DNA of 35,471 bases from Chara braunii. Lineage: Eukaryota > Streptophyta > Charophyceae > Charales > Characeae. The translations under genes and the position numbers were made by a program. Under the pieces are notes generated by a model. That model ran no database searches. It was not told the origin of the DNA and was given only the letters and a program-made list of their open reading frames with translations. The stretch is taken from assembly GCA_003427395.1 (NCBI GenBank), contig BFEA01000014.1, forward strand, positions 556,119-591,589, written 5' to 3'. Positions 32,049 to 35,471 of this stretch are shown piece by piece (the first letter of the stretch is position 1; each line of letters starts with the position of its first letter).

Positions 32049-32110
32049 AAAATGACAATTTCAATTTCGTTCAAAAAATATAAAATGTCCGTTTTGACGA
32101 AATCGCCGTT
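32049..32110 (-). repeat. Right terminal inverted repeat
   Basis: The reverse complement begins AACGGCGATTTCGTCAAAAC. It matches 22353-22414 at 58 of 62 positions and is followed by ACCA at 32111-32114. Confidence 0.85.
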
Positions 32111-34790
32111 ACCAATCTTTATTAAGAGAACATATAGGAATATAATTGTTTCCACTCATTCAACTAGACACACTTTTTTCAAGTCATTCAACTAGTCATT
32201 TCTGTAATGCAATGTATGAGGTTCTTTGACCTCTCCTACAACATCCCCATTAGGTAATATTCTTTCTGCCCATTTACGGATCTGTTTGGGTGAAGCTAGT
32301 CCAATTTGAAGAAACTGAGATTCATTCATACCCAAACCAAGCCCTTGCAACCATACTCGGCGTCGAGGGAGGAAAGGGGTCTGGAAAATCCGATAGTGGT
32401 CGTAAAGGAATTGTTGGGTCGACCATAGTGTAGTCATTAAAAGCAAGACTATAATCCCGACTTTGTTCCTCCTCTTCACCTGTCCTTGCCCGGGTTGCCC
32501 CTTCCCATTTAACCTTCCTCATCTTTCTCCCATGGGTTCCTCCTAGCCAGCATTGGTTGAATCGTTGAATGTGTTGAAGGATTTATTTTCGCAAGGATAT
32601 AAATTGTATTTTTTCCTTACACTGCTCTCATTTTATAATGATGTCAGTTTGTATTTGTTGTTTAACTGTGTCATCGAATTCCGGTACATTTAACCGAACT
32701 CCCTTCATTTCATACGTACATTTTTTTAACTATATGGCCCATAATACCGCTCTCCTACCCATGCTGTACAATTTTTGTGAGAATTCATCAATAGAATCAG
32801 GGGACCATGTTTCAAGAAGAAGGGTTTCCCATTCCCATGACGACTGGATTTCTGCTTCCATATTACATCAAATATTGTCCCACCACCTCCAGAGCCAAAT
32901 AGCCCCAGGACATTGCAGGAATACCTGATCGATTGTCTCAAGAATTAACTTAGATGAAAACACAAACCTACAAAATTTACACGAGAAAATTGTTTTTCCC
33001 CTTTGTTCCAATGTCGACCTGTCTATAAGCCAATCATTTGTAGGTAGGCACATATGCTCTATTTGCCATTGTAGTAAAGCCACTTTTGCAGCTTTAATTT
33101 TGGTCTTACTAAACCATTTTACCTTTCTTAATGATTCTTTATTAACATTAAGATGCTTCATTCATCTTTCCTCTTCCTTGTCTTGTACAATAATCTTAGG
33201 GCGAAGCATCCTATAAGTGGATTTCATGGATAACGTGTGAAGAGCACAATAATACATTTTTCATTTCCTTCTTGTATTAGACCACTTCCAATTAGCAGGA
33301 TCAAGGGTCGGATGACTCATGGGTGTATTAGATTTAAAGGCTATCCATTTATCTTTGTGTCTCAATACTCTAATCCTGAATACCTGATCTTTTGTCACCC
33401 TCCTTATACTATTTTGGTCCTTAATTATAATCATGTGAGTATTATCCATTTCATAGGTAGTGAGGGGGGTCTCCCCATTCTTCAAAACTACAACAATACT
33501 ACATAAGATATTTGAATGATCTTTCATAGCAACCCAATCACTTCTAATAACTGAGGTCTCTTTTTTAGAATCTTTACTTAATCCAAAGACATCCAAGTCA
33601 ATCAAATTTCTAAAACTTTCTCACAATAATGACAATAACTAAGGTGGGTTTGTAACTGTGAATGAGTAATCTATTCTTTTTTTTCACTGTTCTAGATGTC
33701 CTTTATCCTAACAATATCAATTTTAACCCACCCTTTCATGGGGGAATTTGCACAATGAATGACACATCCTTTAGAATCTTTGAGAATGCAATTATCAAAG
33801 AGTAGTTGTTGACATACCTTTTCCCATCTCTCAGGAGGGTTTCGGTCTATTAATGGCAATCTCCTCCATGTTTTGATGAGGTTGGGCCAAAACGAATCAT
33901 TACGTAAATTCATTATTGTCGTCCTCCTATCTGATACACATTGATCCAACGGTTCGTTCACTACTCCTCTTTGAGGGCGCCAAGACCTATTTTATAGCCA
34001 CATCATAAAGCCTATGTTGTCATATGTCATCGGGGCAAAACGTCTGATCTGCTCTCATGCCAACACACTCCAAGGGGTCTGGGGATTAAAGAGTAGGTGT
34101 TTAATCCATTGAATTGATAAGGCCATAGTTTGTGAAAAATGATCAATGATGTTCAACCCTCCTCTAACCTTAGGTTGTATCACTGATTGTCACGCTACCC
34201 TGCTAATTACCTTATCGAGCTCGTGATTTCCTCTCCATAAAAAGGTTGATAGTTGACGTTGCAAGGTCTTTACCACTTTCTTATCTAGCGTCGATAATGC
34301 TGATTTATAGCGGATCCAGGCTAAAACCACGTTTTAATCACCAGAATACAACTAAAGAGAGAAGTTTGCTTACACTTTCAAAGTTTCAGCTTAGCATATG
34401 CCTGTTTGGCTATACATTCATTGTTAGTTGATGGTTTTCATGCCCGTGAAATGGAGATACCCAATACCCTAATGGGAGTATCCAAGGAAAGTCATTTCAC
34501 TTGGGGAAGTTTCGGGGGGGCTTACTCCTTGATGATGAATCTACCATCCCATCGTCTTATTACCCCAGTTCACCCTCATATCAGACAGTCTACAAAATTT
34601 ATCCATCAGACTGCTTATTGCTTCTAAACTCATTTCAGATGCTTCTACCATCAGGGACAGATCATCAACAAAGAGAGAGCAAATAGAAATGGCTTCCTTT
34701 GGAATAGATGACACTTGAATTCTTTTAATATCCTTATGTTGTCTGAGGTCAGCTGCTAAGGCCTCCATGATTATAACAAAAAGAAAGGGG
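32111..34790 (-). mobile_element. Family-1 LINE copy C, 5'-truncated, split by the inverted-repeat unit
   Basis: The minus-strand LINE starts abruptly at about 34790 in RT motif B and runs through the zinc-binding-like domain into the 3' region, where [15 protein letters not shown] (about 32430-32370) matches copy A. It stops at the right terminal repeat. Its expected 3' end and tail lie at 22352-22101, across the 9.76-kb unit. Joining the flanks minus one ACCA leaves a continuous minus-strand path. Confidence 0.75.
32322..34790 (-). pseudogene. LINE ORF2 reverse transcriptase, family 1 copy C (decayed)
   Basis: Minus-strand pieces: 34822-34541 has PFLFVIIMEALAADLRQHKD and the intact catalytic FVDDLSLMV; 33961-33692 and 33605-33261 cover the connection region; 33161-32868 has KVALLQWQIEHMCLPTNDW followed by CKFCR, the zinc-binding-like domain; 32522-32322 is the C-terminal tail. 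Several frameshifts and stops separate them. Everything upstream of RT motif B, including the endonuclease, is missing. Confidence 0.8.
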
Positions 34791-34899
34791 GTGTTTTCAA
34801 AAAAGAAAAGAACGCCACACACCGTTTACACGATGCTCGTCGGTCCGGGGCCCTGGCCTCAAAAAATCTTTGATGGAAATGAAAATCTGAATTTTGAGC

Positions 34900-34938
34900 G
34901 GGGGGCAAGGGGGGGGGGGAAGGGGGGGGGGGGGGGGG
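34900..34938 (+). repeat. G-rich tract with G-quadruplex potential
   Basis: Four or more runs of at least five G, separated by ca or a. The flanks (34791-35015) hold no gene. Confidence 0.7.
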
Positions 34939-35017
34939 CTGAAACAAAAAGGGCGATTGCTCTCCACCTCCTTCGAAGAGTCTGTTGTAAAAAGTATCTT
35001 GACCCAACCGGCTTACA

Positions 35018-35117
35018 GTCTTCACTCGAATAAAACGCACCGTCATTATAGTCGTATTTTTCCAGCTTTCAGTCTACATAAAGACATAATGACCGGGCGT
35101 TCGATTCGGGTGAGGCC
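35018..35117. repeat. Foldback (MITE-like) unit 1
   Basis: The left arm agtcttcactcgaataaaacgcaccgtcattat.. pairs with a right arm whose reverse complement reads cctcacccgaatcgaacgcccggtcattat. The unit is about 100 bp and is followed closely by a second unit of the same kind. Confidence 0.65.
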
Positions 35118-35141
35118 CTAGTTCAATTCGAGCAAGTTTTT

Positions 35142-35251
35142 ACCGTCTTCACCCGAATAAAATACGCCCGGTTACTATGGTCATATGTCGACAGAAAGTT
35201 AGACAAAATACGACTATAATGACCGGGCGTTCTATTCGGGGTGAAGACGGT
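35142..35251. repeat. Foldback (MITE-like) unit 2
   Basis: The left arm accgtcttcacccgaata..cgcccggt.a.tatggtc and the reverse complement of the right arm accgtcttcaccccgaata..cgcccggtcattatagtc pair over about 50 bp, leaving a short centre. The arms are close to those of unit 1. No coding sequence is present. Confidence 0.75.
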
Positions 35252-35395
35252 TACACAATTGCACACAGCTAGACTGTTGAAATACAGACTCGAGTTGAAT
35301 CTCCACTGGGGCGAGGTCCCACTAGCAAACAGGATTGGATTGAACGCCTGAATCTGGACGCGTTTGTGGAAAGGTGTTGTGTTACCACGCATTCA

Positions 35396-35471
35396 TTGAA
35401 CGTGCGTTTCGCGTTCCAAAAATGAACGCGGTGAACGCGCGTTCACTGAACGCGCCTGAACGTGTTTTACG
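35396..35471. repeat. GAACG palindrome cluster, copy 2 (runs off the window)
   Basis: It contains the perfect palindrome GTGAACGCGCGTTCAC (35431-35446), identical to 409-424, and several further GAACG/CGTTC words. The preceding 35252-35395 holds no gene. Confidence 0.65.

Larger units (their letters stand above)
22353..32110 (+). mobile_element. Candidate large DNA transposon with 62-bp TIRs carrying ParB-like/methyltransferase-like and Ulp1 protease genes
   Basis: The ends 22353-22414 and 32049-32110 are inverted repeats identical at 58 of 62 positions, both beginning AAC(A/G)GCGATTTCGTC. The same 4 bp, ACCA, lies immediately outside (22349-22352 and 32111-32114). The unit of 9,758 bp interrupts a minus-strand family-1 LINE. 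Inside are a possible minus-strand exon, a GC-rich minisatellite, a 1.7-kilocodon frame with two stops, a TATA-like box, a Ulp1-type protease gene and a subterminal 7-bp repeat. I recognise no DDE transposase, so it may be non-autonomous or use an unfamiliar enzyme. A 4-bp duplication does not by itself identify a superfamily. Confidence 0.7.

Noticed and set aside
32090-32106. gacgaaatc as the 3' core of a second hammerhead
   Set aside because: No CTGATGA partner or stem II is present; this is part of the terminal inverted repeat.
22353-32110. Polinton/Maverick identity, suggested by size, long TIRs and a Ulp1-like protease
   Set aside because: No B-family DNA polymerase, retroviral-type integrase, packaging ATPase or capsid text is visible, and the flanking match is 4 bp rather than the usual 6.

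Overview
The window is repeat-dominated eukaryotic DNA from the green-plant lineage. The evidence is several decayed plant-type LINEs, a nuclear copy of mitochondrial cox1 joined to atp6-like sequence, abundant microsatellites, assembly Ns and likely spliced genes. A streptophyte, possibly a charophyte alga such as Chara, is my best guess; this is inference and no single marker proves it.

Layout. (1) 1-440: an AT-rich dispersed repeat and a cluster of GAACG palindromes. (2) 500-10600: a minus-strand LINE (family 2; ORF1 about 10578-8630, ORF2 about 8461-4767, C-terminus at 887-500). A plus-strand LINE of another family (family 1, copy A, 888-4724) lies inside its 3' part. (3) 10600-14100: a small family-1 3' end, a decayed coding region of unknown function (12078-12790), the cox1/atp6-like mitochondrial fragment (12860-13273), a GC-rich hairpin cluster, a second copy of the AT-rich repeat, and a hammerhead ribozyme motif (13820-13874). 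(4) 14099-17180: family-1 LINE copy B with part of its endonuclease, the RT and a poly(A) tail. (5) 17.2-22.1 kb: gene-poor repeats, including a tRNA-like (SINE-type) block, a 200-base gap, a 1.56-kb inverted-repeat element and microsatellites. (6) 22353-32110: a 9.76-kb unit with 62-bp terminal inverted repeats. (7) 32111-34790: minus-strand family-1 LINE copy C, whose 3' end reappears at 22352-22101 on the other side of that unit. (8) 34.8-35.47 kb: a G-run, two foldback MITE-like units and a second GAACG cluster.

The most interesting part is the 9.76-kb unit. Its arms match at 58 of 62 positions, the flanks carry the same 4 bp (ACCA), and it splits LINE copy C, so it looks like a large DNA transposon. 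It carries (a) one reading frame of about 1,706 codons (25206-30326) broken only by two in-frame stops. This frame encodes an N-terminal domain I do not recognise, an acidic/RGG linker, a ParB-like segment and a segment resembling a beta-class DNA methyltransferase. It also carries (b) a Ulp1/SENP-type cysteine protease with an intact His-Asp-Gln-Cys set (30815-31756), and (c) a possible minus-strand exon (23295-23852). I see no recognisable DDE transposase. The ParB-like and methyltransferase calls rest on motif reading by eye and need profile searches.
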